From positions 1,674,001 through 1,738,000 of the forward strand of contig CP060238.1 of the NCBI GenBank assembly GCA_023898765.1: a stretch of 64,000 bases of DNA, given 5' to 3'. Within the stretch, counting starts at the first letter, position 1. Each line of letters begins with the position of its first letter. Below are positions 32,742 through 40,664 of the stretch, one piece after another. The notes beneath the pieces were generated by a model. It was not told where the DNA came from. It worked only from the letters and a program-made list of their open reading frames with translations, and made no database searches. Source of the stretch: Rhodospirillales bacterium (GTDB lineage: Bacteria; Pseudomonadota; Alphaproteobacteria; Micavibrionales; Micavibrionaceae). Made by a program: the position numbers and the translations under genes.

Positions 32742-33149
32742 CTATTTCTTCGTCTGCGTCCCCAGGCCGATATCCTTGGCCAGCTTGCTGCGCTGGCGGG
32801 CGTAGTTGGGCGCCACCATGGGGTAATCCATCGGCAGGCCCCAGCGTTCGCGATATTCTTCCGGCGTCATGTTATAGGCCGTTTTCAAATGCCGTTTGAG
32901 CATTTTGAGTTTCTTGCCGTCTTCCAGGCAAACCAGATAATCCGGCGTCACGGATTTTTCGATCGGAAGGGCGGGCTGGAGATGGTCTCTGTTTGCGTTT
33001 CCTTCGCTGCCCATGCGGGAGAGCGTCCGAAAGACCTGTTCGATCAGGCCGGATATATCCTCTGTCTCCACCGCGTTGTTTGAAACATGCGCCGCGACAA
33101 TGTCTGCCGTCAGCGCCAGAATTTCCGTTTGTGATGGTTTATCCGGCAT
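32742..33149 (-). CDS. MucR/Ros-family transcriptional regulator
   Basis: 135 residues from the ATG at 33149, selected by the strong GGAGGTAAAA ribosome site; the frame is open to 33209. The family's DNA-binding half is clear: DYLVCLEDGKKLKMLKRHL, NMTPEEYRERWGLP and MVAPNYARQRSKLAKDIGLG. These alphaproteobacterial H-NS-like or zinc-finger regulators control exopolysaccharide, motility and virulence genes. The usual ligand set is Cys, Asp, His, His; the last His, normally in THYN, is Ala here (TAYN), so zinc binding is doubtful; some relatives are known to fold without zinc. Confidence 0.9.
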   Translation of the reverse strand: MPDKPSQTEILALTADIVAAHVSNNAVETEDISGLIEQVFRTLSRMGSEGNANRDHLQPALPIEKSVTPDYLVCLEDGKKLKMLKRHLKTAYNMTPEEYRERWGLPMDYPMVAPNYARQRSKLAKDIGLGTQTKK

Positions 33150-33178
33150 TTTTACCTCCATAACTTGAACAGGAGATA

Positions 33179-33206
33179 GAAATACACTGTTTTTATTTAA
33201 ATTCAA
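33179..33206 (-). promoter_or_regulatory. Predicted promoter of the mucR-like gene
   Basis: Minus strand: TTGAAT (33206-33201), 16-base AT-rich spacer, TATTTC (33184-33179), about 30 bases before the start at 33149. Confidence 0.4.
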
Positions 33207-33214
33207 CAATAGAA

Positions 33215-33916
33215 TTACTTAAAAGAGCCTTCCAGCGTTCTTGGCGGGACTTTCGGCCGGGACACATCCGCCCCGCGCAGGTAAAGCGGCTCCAGCGGTT
33301 CCGGCGGAAGCGCCGCCGCCTCTTTTCCCATCCGGGCCATGACAAGCGGGTCGAGAAGGACCATGGGGCTCTGGCCGCAGGCATGCGCCCGCACCCATTC
33401 GGCGCCCGCCTCCCGTGTAAAACGCGCCAGCGCGTCCCCTGCCAGGTGACAGGGGCCGTTTTCCTGAAGACTGGACAAAAGCGCCTCCCCTTCCAGTGCC
33501 TGCGGCTTTCCAAGGGGGCGAGCCTTTTCGTCAAACACCTGCACGTAAAAATCCCGGCGCTTGGTTTCCAGCAAAACGGCGCGTTTATCCCGTGTCTGCG
33601 TTTGTCTGGCAACGACTGCGAGCGTGCTTACGCCCCGCGCGGGCTTGTCCAGCGCCAGAGCAAGGCTTCGCGCCGTGGACAGGCCGATCCGCAGGCCCGT
33701 AAAGGATCCCGGTCCGGTGCTTGAGACAATCAGGTCCAGGTCGGCGAAAGACAGGTTCGCTTCCTCCAGCGTTTCCCGGATGAGCGGGACGAGCAGGGCC
33801 GCCTGTTCGCGCGCCGTTTCGATGCGGCGCGTCACCTTTGCCTCCCTTGTGACAACCCCGACGCTCATTCCCCCCAGCGCGGTATCGAAGGCCAGTATGT
33901 TTTCAAAACTTTTCAT
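33215..33916 (-). CDS. tsaB: tRNA threonylcarbamoyladenosine biosynthesis protein TsaB
   Basis: 233 residues. TsaB pairs with TsaD in making t6A37 of ANN-reading tRNAs. ASKHA fold pieces: ILAFDTALGGMSVGV at the N-terminus and the family hallmark STGPGSFTGLRIGLSTARSLAL (about 66-87). In many relatives rimI follows; here it does not, and the mucR-like gene comes next after 65 bp. Confidence 0.94.
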   Translation of the reverse strand: MKSFENILAFDTALGGMSVGVVTREAKVTRRIETAREQAALLVPLIRETLEEANLSFADLDLIVSSTGPGSFTGLRIGLSTARSLALALDKPARGVSTLAVVARQTQTRDKRAVLLETKRRDFYVQVFDEKARPLGKPQALEGEALLSSLQENGPCHLAGDALARFTREAGAEWVRAHACGQSPMVLLDPLVMARMGKEAAALPPEPLEPLYLRGADVSRPKVPPRTLEGSFK

Positions 33917-33952
33917 GTTCCTGACGGCTTAAATAAGGTAATCCTCCTCAAC

Positions 33953-35065
33953 ATGGTAGCTTTTTTCCAAAAATGCGTCCTGACGGCGGGTTTTTTACTG
34001 GCCGTTGCCTTCCCCCCGGTTCCGGCAAAAGCCGAGGCCGAAGCTGCAGCCGCTCCCCCGACCGGCTACGATTCCTCTTCCGCCGTCGTTTTTGCCTACG
34101 GGCAGATCGGGGAAGATGACGCCCCGGCCTCTTCTTTGCGGCTGGAGCAATTCACCGCGCATATTCACGAACTGGTTGAAGACGCCTATACCGTCAAACC
34201 CCTGCCGGAGATCCTTCAGGCCGTGACGTCGGGCAAACCGCTCCCCGGCAAAACGGTGGCGCTGACTTTTGACGGGGCGGACGCCTCCTTCCTGCGCTAT
34301 GCCGCCGGGCTGCTGGAAGAACGCAGACTGCCCTACACCCTGTTTATCCCGGCCGGTCAGATCGGCGAAGAAACGGGACGGACCGTCGGCTGGAAAGATT
34401 TGCGCAGACTGCAAAAAACGGGGCTGGCGACGATCGGGCTGCATACGGCGTCCTACGCGCATCTGGCGCAGGCGTCCGAAGAGGAACTCAAACGCCAGAT
34501 CAATACGGCGCGCGCGCTTTACCGCGAGAATCTGGGAACCGAGCCCCTGTTTTTCGCCTATCCTTTCGGGGAATTCAGCCCCGTTTTCAAGGAAATTGTC
34601 CGGGCGCAGGGCTTCGCTGCGGCCTTCGGGCAGCATTCGGGCGTGGTCCATGCCTCCGATGATCTCTTCGCCCTGCCCCGTTTTACGATGAGCGAAAATT
34701 ACGGCAGCCTGGAAAGGTTCCAGATGACGGCCCGCGCGCTGCCGCTTCCCGTAAGCGACCTGCAGCCCGCCGCCCCCCTTGTGCAAAGTGCGGCCCCCGC
34801 CATCGGCTTCACGGTGGACGAGGCGCTGGCGCCGTCTTTGAAATCGCTGTCGTGTTTTGTGTCGGGGCAGGAAAAACCGGATATCGAGCTTCTGGACGAA
34901 GGCCGCGTGGAAGTGCGTTTGAAAGAGCCTTTGACACAGGAACGCACCCGGATGAACTGCACCCTGCCCGGCCCTGCGGATACGCAGGACGCCCTGCCGC
35001 GCTGGCGCTGGCTGGGCATGCTCCTGCTCCCGCCGGGCGATGCTATACCTGCCGCACCTCGATAA
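33953..35065 (+). CDS. Exported polysaccharide deacetylase-like protein
   Basis: 370 residues with a signal peptide (cleavage near AKAEA, about 27). A NodB-type domain covers about 45-260: VALTFDGADASF (usual TFDDG), IGLHTASYAHL (metal-site His pair reduced to the first His) and FAYPFGEFSP. The canonical second Asp of TFDD and the second His of H-x3-H are replaced (Asp by Gly, His by Tyr/Ala context), so it may be inactive or use another mechanism. Residues 270-360 form an additional beta-rich domain. Expected in the periplasm, acting on or binding peptidoglycan or exopolysaccharide. Overlaps the 3' end of the convergent nfu-like gene by 23 bp. Confidence 0.75.
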   Translation: MVAFFQKCVLTAGFLLAVAFPPVPAKAEAEAAAAPPTGYDSSSAVVFAYGQIGEDDAPASSLRLEQFTAHIHELVEDAYTVKPLPEILQAVTSGKPLPGKTVALTFDGADASFLRYAAGLLEERRLPYTLFIPAGQIGEETGRTVGWKDLRRLQKTGLATIGLHTASYAHLAQASEEELKRQINTARALYRENLGTEPLFFAYPFGEFSPVFKEIVRAQGFAAAFGQHSGVVHASDDLFALPRFTMSENYGSLERFQMTARALPLPVSDLQPAAPLVQSAAPAIGFTVDEALAPSLKSLSCFVSGQEKPDIELLDEGRVEVRLKEPLTQERTRMNCTLPGPADTQDALPRWRWLGMLLLPPGDAIPAAPR

Positions 35066-35618
35066 CTTCCGGCACATGATGTCTGAGCATGTTTTCGACG
35101 CCCATTTTAAGCGTCGCCGCCGCGCTGGGGCAGCCCGAGCAGGCGCCGCGCAAATGCAGATAAACGATTCCCTCTTCGAAACGTTCAAAAACGATATCCC
35201 CGCCGTCCATCGCGACCATCGGGCGCACGCGCTCGTCGATCAGCGCCCGGATATGACGCGATATTTCGTCGTCTTCCGCAGCCTCCCCGGGGGATTGGGG
35301 CAATTCGGCTGCGTCCGGGGCGGCGGCCTCCGTCTCATGGAACAACGGCGCGCCGGTCTGGAAATACGCCATGATGACTTGCAGGATTTCCATCCTGAGG
35401 CTCTCCCACGCGGCCTTTTCGTCTTTCGTGACAGAGATAAAATCATGGCCGAAAAAAACGCCGTCCACGCCTTCCAGCGCAAACAGGCGGGTAGCCAGCG
35501 GGGAAGATCCCGCCTCTTCGGCGGATTCAAAGGTCGCCGTGCCGGAGGCCATAACGTTCTGCCCCGGCAGGAACTTCAACGTTAACGGGTTCGGCGTATC
35601 TTCGGTCCGGATAAACAT
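35043..35618 (-). CDS. NifU-like iron-sulfur scaffold/carrier protein (NfuA type)
   Basis: 191 residues from the ATG at 35618, where family members begin with MFIRTEDTPNPLTLKFLPG (Nfu N-terminal domain). The C-terminal NifU domain holds the cluster-binding motif GACSGCPSA, preceded by RPMVAMDGGDIVFE. The protein should carry a 4Fe-4S cluster to target apoproteins; candidates within the window are RimO and other radical SAM or Fe-S enzymes. The linker between the domains is acidic and Pro/Ala-rich. Confidence 0.92.
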   Translation of the reverse strand: MFIRTEDTPNPLTLKFLPGQNVMASGTATFESAEEAGSSPLATRLFALEGVDGVFFGHDFISVTKDEKAAWESLRMEILQVIMAYFQTGAPLFHETEAAAPDAAELPQSPGEAAEDDEISRHIRALIDERVRPMVAMDGGDIVFERFEEGIVYLHLRGACSGCPSAAATLKMGVENMLRHHVPEVIEVRQV

Positions 35619-35672
35619 GGAAGAATTCTTATCACCGGGAGAGCAGGAACCCAAGACAAATCAGGCGCCGGA

Positions 35673-36344
35673 TCAAGGCGTGTAATTGCAAAAAACTTTT
35701 GCGCCCAGACGGCATTGCCCTCTGCGCTGCCTGCAGGCGTCCCTGATCGCTTTTCCGGCCTCTTCGGGCGTCTCCCGGATTTCCAGCGCATAGCCGATCA
35801 GTTTTTCTTTCGGCGTTTTCTGCGCGCCGGACGGCAGTTTCAGGTAATCCACCCCGACCCCGGCGCAGGTGGGCCGGTTCTTTGTCTCGATATCCGGAAG
35901 GGCGTAACACTGGTTATAGCCTGCTGCACCGGAACACTGCGCAAGAGCGTCCGGACGCGTGACAAAGGAAAACTCCCCGGCAACGCCGTAGATATTGTTT
36001 CCGCTCCCGTCCCTGCGGCTGCCCACGGCAATCGCGATAGAGCCGTTTTCCTTCCAGGCATTGCGGCGGGCTTCCCTCCCGGCGGCCTCCCATTCCCGGC
36101 GGCGGGACGCCTCCTTTTCCTGACGGGCCAGTATCTCCGCGCGCTGGCGCGCCTCGCGGGCCGCGTTTTCCTCGGAAAGCCTGTGAAAGGAATAGACCAA
36201 AGCGCTGCCGCCCAGACCCAGTATCGCGGCAACGGCAAAAACCCTCAAACATCCGGCAGGTTTTGCGGACGTCCCGGATTCCGGAGGCAACGGATCGCTT
36301 ACCCTGATCCCGGGGCCTTCCTTGGATGGATTGCGTCTGGACAT
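35673..36344 (-). CDS. Single-span membrane protein with DUF4189-like domain
   Basis: 223 residues. A charged N-terminus of about 30 residues, one membrane segment (VFAVAAILGLGGSALVYSF, about 35-53), a Glu/Arg-rich helix (about 57-95), then a Cys-containing domain: IAIAVGSRRDG, YGVAGEFSFVTRPDALAQC and NQCYAL. The pattern of AIA..., YG, repeated Ala and Cys pairs recalls DUF4189, common in secreted or periplasmic proteins; the match is weak. Six Cys in the outer part suggest disulfides in the periplasm. Function unknown. Confidence 0.6.
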   Translation of the reverse strand: MSRRNPSKEGPGIRVSDPLPPESGTSAKPAGCLRVFAVAAILGLGGSALVYSFHRLSEENAAREARQRAEILARQEKEASRRREWEAAGREARRNAWKENGSIAIAVGSRRDGSGNNIYGVAGEFSFVTRPDALAQCSGAAGYNQCYALPDIETKNRPTCAGVGVDYLKLPSGAQKTPKEKLIGYALEIRETPEEAGKAIRDACRQRRGQCRLGAKVFCNYTP

Positions 36345-36411
36345 TCCGGCTTTTCCTCTTCACGTGGAGACGGTTTTATATTACATAAGATAAGAAAAGT
36401 CAACCTCCCTC

Positions 36412-36533
36412 CTGTCATTTCCGAGCGCAGCCCTGTCATTCTGAGCGTGTGGTTGTTTCCATTCTGTCATTTCCGAGCGCAGCGAAGAATCTCCGGGAAA
36501 CCCTGAGATCCTTCTCCTTCGGCTCAGGATGAC
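36412..36533. repeat. Cluster of GTCATTYCGAGCG-type extragenic repeats
   Basis: Three direct copies start at 36412, 36432 and 36463 (CTGTCATT followed by CCGAGCG or CTGAGCG); the third ends in an inverted partner (CTCAGGATGAC, 36523-36533). The 232-bp gap between the two flanking hypothetical genes contains little else. Confidence 0.75.
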
Positions 36534-36576
36534 AAAGCGGGCCGTGCCCGACCAGATGATTGCAGAAGCAGAACGT

Positions 36577-37233
36577 CTAGTATCCGGCCGTGCCGACAGG
36601 GTCGGTTTGCGACCAGAAATAATGGTCGGCGCCTTTCAGGAAATTGGCGTAATAGCCGGTGACGTTCTCGTTATAGGCTTTTTTGAAGTCGATGGATTTC
36701 ACAATGCTCTGGAAGATCACGCGCCAGTCTTCATAGGCATGATTCAGGGTTGAGCACTCCAGAATATAGAGTTTATCGTTATATAAAGAGGCGAACATAA
36801 GAGCGCGGCGGTGCTGCAGCACGTTTCCGCTATATGTGGCATAACTTGCCAGCGCGTAAGACGCAAACCAGCGCCCCAGCCCCGCCCCGTCATAGACGTT
36901 CGAAAGGTTGTGCCCGCTATATTCGCCCAGATACTGCTCCCAGAACGGCGCGCTGACCGCCACCTTCTGCACGTCGGAGCCGAATTTCGGCGGATAAATC
37001 ACATAGCGCCGCTCTTCGCGGACCTTCACCTTGCAGACGGGCTGGTCGTTTTCCGAAGGCGCCATCACGGTGAAGATGTCGTCCGGGTTCCGGTTGCTTT
37101 GCACTTTCCATGTGTCGGGGAAGGAGATCGTCAGCCCGCTCTTCTGGTCTTCCCACAGGAAGTAGTCCGCCCGGGCGGGAGAGGCGTAAAACAAAACGGT
37201 AATGAGCAAAAGAATCCGAAACATGAATCGCAT
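36577..37233 (-). CDS. Secreted hypothetical protein with PsbP/Mog1-like start
   Basis: 218 residues with a signal peptide (MRFMFRILLLITVLF, cleavage after ARA, about 22). The mature protein begins with SGLTISFPDTWKVQSN, the type of opening found in PsbP/Mog1-fold proteins, and includes one Cys (PVCKV) and a later one in ECSTLNHAYEDW. Tyr and Trp content is high near the end. Function is not known; secretion to the periplasm is likely. Flanked on both sides by GTCAT-type extragenic repeats. Confidence 0.6.
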   Translation of the reverse strand: MRFMFRILLLITVLFYASPARADYFLWEDQKSGLTISFPDTWKVQSNRNPDDIFTVMAPSENDQPVCKVKVREERRYVIYPPKFGSDVQKVAVSAPFWEQYLGEYSGHNLSNVYDGAGLGRWFASYALASYATYSGNVLQHRRALMFASLYNDKLYILECSTLNHAYEDWRVIFQSIVKSIDFKKAYNENVTGYYANFLKGADHYFWSQTDPVGTAGY

Positions 37234-37253
37234 TGTAGCCGCAATCCCCCCTC

Positions 37254-37340
37254 ATGTCATCCCGAGCGTAGCCGAGGGATCTTTTATTTTTCCTTCTTTC
37301 ACAGATTCCTCCATTCCGCTTCGCTCCAGCCGGAATGACA
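37254..37340. repeat. GTCATCCCGAGCG-type extragenic inverted repeat
   Basis: Begins GTCATCCCGAGCGTAGC at 37255 and closes with a reverse-complement-like GGAATGAC at 37333-37340. It occupies most of the 121 bp between trpS and the secreted hypothetical gene. Confidence 0.65.
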
Positions 37341-37354
37341 TTTGTGGTACAGCG

Positions 37355-38362
37355 TCACCCCCAAAACCCAAGTTTTTTCATGGTGTCTTCGACCGTCGGC
37401 GCGGCGAGCGCGTTGGCTTTTTCGTTTCCGGCGGCCAGAATCCGGTCGATTTCACCCGGATCGCGCATGAGATCGCTCATCCGCGCCGTAATGGGGGCGA
37501 GCTTTTCCACCGCCAGGTCGGACAGCGCCCCCTTGAAATCCGAGAATTGCTTTCCGCCGAACTGCGCCATGACCTCCGCTTTGGTCGTATCGGACAGGGC
37601 CGCGTAAATGCCGATCAGGTTTGCCGCTTCCGGACGCCCCTCCATTTCCGCCGCGCTCCCCGGCACGGGATGCGGGTCCGTTTTGGCTTTGCGGATTTTC
37701 TGCGCGATCGTGTCCGCGTCGTCCGTCAAATTGATCCGCGTCATATCGCTATCGGCGGATTTGCTCATTTTTTCCGTTCCGTTGCGCAGGGACATGACCC
37801 GCGTTGCTTCTCCCGTAATCACAGGCTCAGGCATCACAAAAAATTCTTCTCCGCCGGCATAATGCTGGTTAAAGCTTGCCGCGATATCGCGGGCGAGTTC
37901 CAGATGCTGTTTCTGGTCGTCCCCGACGGGCACGTGGGTCGCCTTGTAGATCAGGATATCCGCCGCCATCAGGACCGGATAGCCGTACAGCCCCAGCGAT
38001 GCCTGGTCCTTTTTCTTGCCGGCCTTTTCCTTGAACTGCGTCATGCGGTTGAGCCAGCCCAGCGGCGTCAGGCAGGCAAAAAGCCACTGAAGCTGCGAAT
38101 GTCCCGGCACGGCCGATTGCACGAAGAGGGAAGAGCGCTTCGGGTCTACGCCCGCCGCGATATAGGCCGCCGCAATTTCCCGCGTGGAGTGCGCCAGCGC
38201 CGCCGGATCGTGCCCGGCCGTAATGGCGTGCATATCCACGACGCCGTAAAGACATTCGCTTTCCCCGTCATCCTGAAGCCGCACCCAGTTCCGCAGCGCC
38301 CCCAGATAATTGCCCAGATGAAGCCTGTTTGTCGGCTGCATGCAAGAGAGGATACGTTTCAT
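37355..38362 (-). CDS. trpS: Tryptophanyl-tRNA synthetase
   Basis: 335 residues, normal for bacteria. Class I synthetase: the HIGH-like motif is HLGNY in PTNRLHLGNYLGALRNW (about 15-19), the KMSKS loop is TEKMSKSADSD (about 196-206), and GVVDMHAIT plus VPVGDDQKQHLELARDIA are typical of TrpRS. Usually found next to murJ in alphaproteobacteria, as here. Confidence 0.97.
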   Translation of the reverse strand: MKRILSCMQPTNRLHLGNYLGALRNWVRLQDDGESECLYGVVDMHAITAGHDPAALAHSTREIAAAYIAAGVDPKRSSLFVQSAVPGHSQLQWLFACLTPLGWLNRMTQFKEKAGKKKDQASLGLYGYPVLMAADILIYKATHVPVGDDQKQHLELARDIAASFNQHYAGGEEFFVMPEPVITGEATRVMSLRNGTEKMSKSADSDMTRINLTDDADTIAQKIRKAKTDPHPVPGSAAEMEGRPEAANLIGIYAALSDTTKAEVMAQFGGKQFSDFKGALSDLAVEKLAPITARMSDLMRDPGEIDRILAAGNEKANALAAPTVEDTMKKLGFWG

Positions 38363-38423
38363 TCTTTACTTCCTTTTCAAACCATTTCAAACCACGCGCG
38401 CGCCGGCGCGCTGTAAATTTTTA

Positions 38424-38490
38424 AACACGAAGGACACAAAGCCACACGAAGTTTTTCTGCAGGAAAATATACTTTGTGTTCCTTCGTGTT
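38424..38490. repeat. Extragenic inverted repeat (ACGAAGGACAC family)
   Basis: Arms AACACGAAGGACACAAAG (38424-38441) and CTTTGTGTTCCTTCGTGTT (38472-38490) differ by a single inserted base; the loop is 30 bases. Located between trpS and murJ. Confidence 0.8.
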
Positions 38491-38505
38491 AGAAAAAACC
38501 TTAAT

Positions 38506-40047
38506 CTATCTCTTCAAATACCTCTTCAACTCCGCCGGTTTGACGGCGCCGGTCAGAATAATCGCGAAAGCGTAAACCATCGCCCCGCCCGCGACAAGGG
38601 CGATCAACGCCAGAACCTTCTCCATTTGAGCACCGGCAAACCAGTCGGCAGCGATGTAAGCAAACCCGTACAGCGCCGCGCCCATTAGCACGCTGGAGAA
38701 AATGATTTTCAGCACGGCGGTCCGCAGGCGCGCATCGAACTTCGCCTCCGGCAGTTTTCCCAGCCCCCGCCGCAGCAGCGCGAACTGCAGCCACCCTGCC
38801 AGCCCCGTCGCCAGCGCGATCCCCGCCACGCCGATCACGCGGCTGAAGGCCAGTGCCAGAACAATATTTAAGATGGTACATGCCACTGAGATTTTGACCG
38901 GCGTCACGGTATCCTGCCGGGACCAGTAGGCGGAGGAAAAAACCTTCACGCAGATGTAGGCCGGCAGCCCGATCGCATAGCCTTTTAGAACATTTGCCGT
39001 TTTAAGGGTGTTGTCGGGCGTGAATTCTCCGCGCTCGAACAAAACGCGCACCATTTCTTCTCCCGCGACAAACAGCGCGGCGGCGGCCGGAAGGGCCAGA
39101 AGCAAACAGACCTCCATGGCCCGGTTGAAAAGATTTTGCGCCAGAGCGGAATCCCCGGCGGCAAACGCTTTGGAGAGCATGGGCAAAAGCGCCGTGCCGA
39201 CCGCGATCCCGACAAGCCCCAGCGGCAGCTGGTTCAACCGGTCCGCATAATAAAGATAGGAAATGGACCCCTCTTCCAGAAGCGAAGCGATAATTACGTC
39301 GGCAAACAAATTGATATGCACAACCCCCGCGCCGATCACGCCGGGCCCCATCAGTTTAAAAAGCCGTTTCATGTCCCCGTCGAAAGACGGGCGCTTTATT
39401 TCAAGCTTCACCCGTGCACGGCGAATGGAAAGAAGCAGCCACGCAAACTGGAGAATACCCGCCAGAAACACGCCCCACGCCATCGCATGGCCGGGCGTTT
39501 GCATGACGGGCGTAAAAAGCAAAAGCGCGCCGATCAGGCTCAGGTTAAAGAAAATCGGCGCGGCGGCGAAAGGCGCAAATCTCTCGCGCGCATTCAAAAC
39601 CCCGCCCATCAGGGCCGTCAGGGACATCAAAAGCAGATAAGGAAAGGTCACACGGCTGAGATCGACCGCCAGGTCATAGCGCATCTGCCCTTTTTCAAAT
39701 CCCGGCGCAATGGCGTAAATAATCCACGGCATGGCGATCAACGCCAGAATTGTAAAAGGGATAAGAACGCTCAACATCACCGCGAACGCGTTGGAGGCAA
39801 ACCGGTCTGCGCCCTCGCCTCCTTCTTTGGTGAGTTTTTCGCTGTAAAGCGGCACGAAAGAAACGCTAAAAGCCCCTTCCGCCGTAACGCGCCGGAAAAA
39901 ATTTGGCAGTTTCAGCGCCACGAAAAAGGCGTCCGCCACCGGTCCTGCGCCCAGAATGGCGGCGGTGAGGATGTCGCGCGCGAAGCCGAAAATCCGGCTT
40001 ACGCCCGTTAGTCCCGCCACCGTTGCCATCGCTTTTAGTAATTTCAT
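38506..40047 (-). CDS. murJ: Lipid II flippase MurJ
   Basis: 513 residues with about 14 membrane segments, normal for the MviN/MurJ family. Flips undecaprenyl-linked peptidoglycan precursor to the periplasmic side. The N-terminus MKLLKAMATVAGLTGVSRIFGFARDI, AFFVALKLPNFFRRVTAEGAFSVSFVPLYSE and the central GPGVIGAGVVHINLFADVIIASLL agree with the family; Arg of GFARD and of LPNFFRR match the cavity arginines known to be needed. trpS lies 143 bp downstream. Confidence 0.95.
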   Translation of the reverse strand: MKLLKAMATVAGLTGVSRIFGFARDILTAAILGAGPVADAFFVALKLPNFFRRVTAEGAFSVSFVPLYSEKLTKEGGEGADRFASNAFAVMLSVLIPFTILALIAMPWIIYAIAPGFEKGQMRYDLAVDLSRVTFPYLLLMSLTALMGGVLNARERFAPFAAAPIFFNLSLIGALLLFTPVMQTPGHAMAWGVFLAGILQFAWLLLSIRRARVKLEIKRPSFDGDMKRLFKLMGPGVIGAGVVHINLFADVIIASLLEEGSISYLYYADRLNQLPLGLVGIAVGTALLPMLSKAFAAGDSALAQNLFNRAMEVCLLLALPAAAALFVAGEEMVRVLFERGEFTPDNTLKTANVLKGYAIGLPAYICVKVFSSAYWSRQDTVTPVKISVACTILNIVLALAFSRVIGVAGIALATGLAGWLQFALLRRGLGKLPEAKFDARLRTAVLKIIFSSVLMGAALYGFAYIAADWFAGAQMEKVLALIALVAGGAMVYAFAIILTGAVKPAELKRYLKR

Positions 40048-40056
40048 GCTGTTGGT

Positions 40057-40087
40057 TTTACCACCAAGCCCGTCAGGAACGCCAAGA
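40057..40087. repeat. Single-arm copy of the CCACCAAG repeat
   Basis: 31 bases that match the left arm at 23120-23150 with a few differences (CCACCAAGCCC and GAACGCCAAGA shared). No matching right arm is present. Confidence 0.6.
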
Positions 40088-40144
40088 GTTTTATTTCCTG
40101 GCTGTGATTTTAGAACATTCTGCGATCAGGTCGAGTCACGACCC

Positions 40145-40195
40145 GTTTTGTCATCCTGAGCGGAGCGAGCTTTGGCGAGCACAGTCGAAGGATCT
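40145..40195. repeat. GTCATCCTGAGCG-type extragenic repeat
   Basis: TTTGTCATCCTGAGCGGAGCG begins at 40145 and the copy ends with GTCGAAGGATCTTC, the same family as at 36412-36533 and 37254-37340. Confidence 0.65.
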
Positions 40196-40241
40196 TCATA
40201 ACGTTAAACTTAAAAGATATTTCGACTAACCCCCTCAATTT

Positions 40242-40279
40242 CGTCATTGCTCCGCTCCCGATGGTCGCTCGCAATGACG
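40242..40279. repeat. GTCATTGC palindrome, copy 1
   Basis: Starts CGTCATTGC and ends GCAATGACG, a perfect nine-base terminal inverted repeat; the middle is CTCCGCTCCCGATGGTCG-like. It is the reverse complement of most of 40434-40470. Confidence 0.75.
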
Positions 40280-40325
40280 AAAGACAAGGTATTTTTAGAA
40301 AATGAGGGGCGGCAAGGGGGGCGTA

Positions 40326-40354
40326 TTGACTTTCTAGGATTTTTATCCTATTCT
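40326..40354 (+). promoter_or_regulatory. Promoter-like element with inverted repeat in the spacer
   Basis: TTGACT (40326-40331), 17-base spacer, TATTCT (40349-40354). The spacer and -10 carry TAGGAT-TTTT-ATCCTA (40335-40350), which may be an operator. ubiE starts about 310 bp further on, so the link to it is uncertain. Confidence 0.4.
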
Positions 40355-40433
40355 TTCTTATGACCTTCCACGTAAAACCTCCAAAGAACACAAAAAATGA
40401 ACGACTCCGCTGCAGGCGGCGGGGTATTCCTCC

Positions 40434-40497
40434 CGTCATTGCGAGCGACCATCGGGAGCGAAGCAATCCAGAGCCAAAAGGCGAAAGTCTGGATTGC
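40434..40497. repeat. GTCATTGC palindrome, copy 2, with adjacent hairpin
   Basis: Begins CGTCATTGCGAGCGACCATC, matching copy 1 in reverse orientation over about 30 bases, then runs into a perfect hairpin GCAATCCAGA / TCTGGATTGC (40463-40472 and 40488-40497). Confidence 0.75.
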
Positions 40498-40664
40498 CGC
40501 GCCGCCCCTTCCGAACGAACTATTGGGAAAACCAAACAAAACCAGCGGGATAAGCAGGAATTTTTTCAATTTGGCCAACGAACTATTGGATTGGCTGTGA
40601 AAAACGCCGGGGCCGTGCGCCTTCGCCTTGGCTTCGGCGGGCAAGCTGTGTTAGAACCCTCCTC

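Larger units (their letters stand above)
40048..40664. other. 617-bp intergenic region made largely of extragenic repeats
   Basis: No protein gene with credible composition is seen. Contents in order: a CCACCAAG repeat arm, a GTCATCCTGAGCG repeat (40145-40195), a palindrome (40242-40279), a promoter-like element with an internal inverted repeat (40326-40354), an inverted second copy of the palindrome with an adjoining hairpin (40434-40497), and two 13-bp direct repeats AACGAACTATTGG (40514-40526 and 40577-40589). The region precedes ubiE. Confidence 0.7.

Noticed and set aside
40397..40600. 67-codon plus-strand open frame between murJ and ubiE
   Set aside because: It is a translation of the extragenic palindrome copy and hairpin; such frames appear wherever the repeat occurs.
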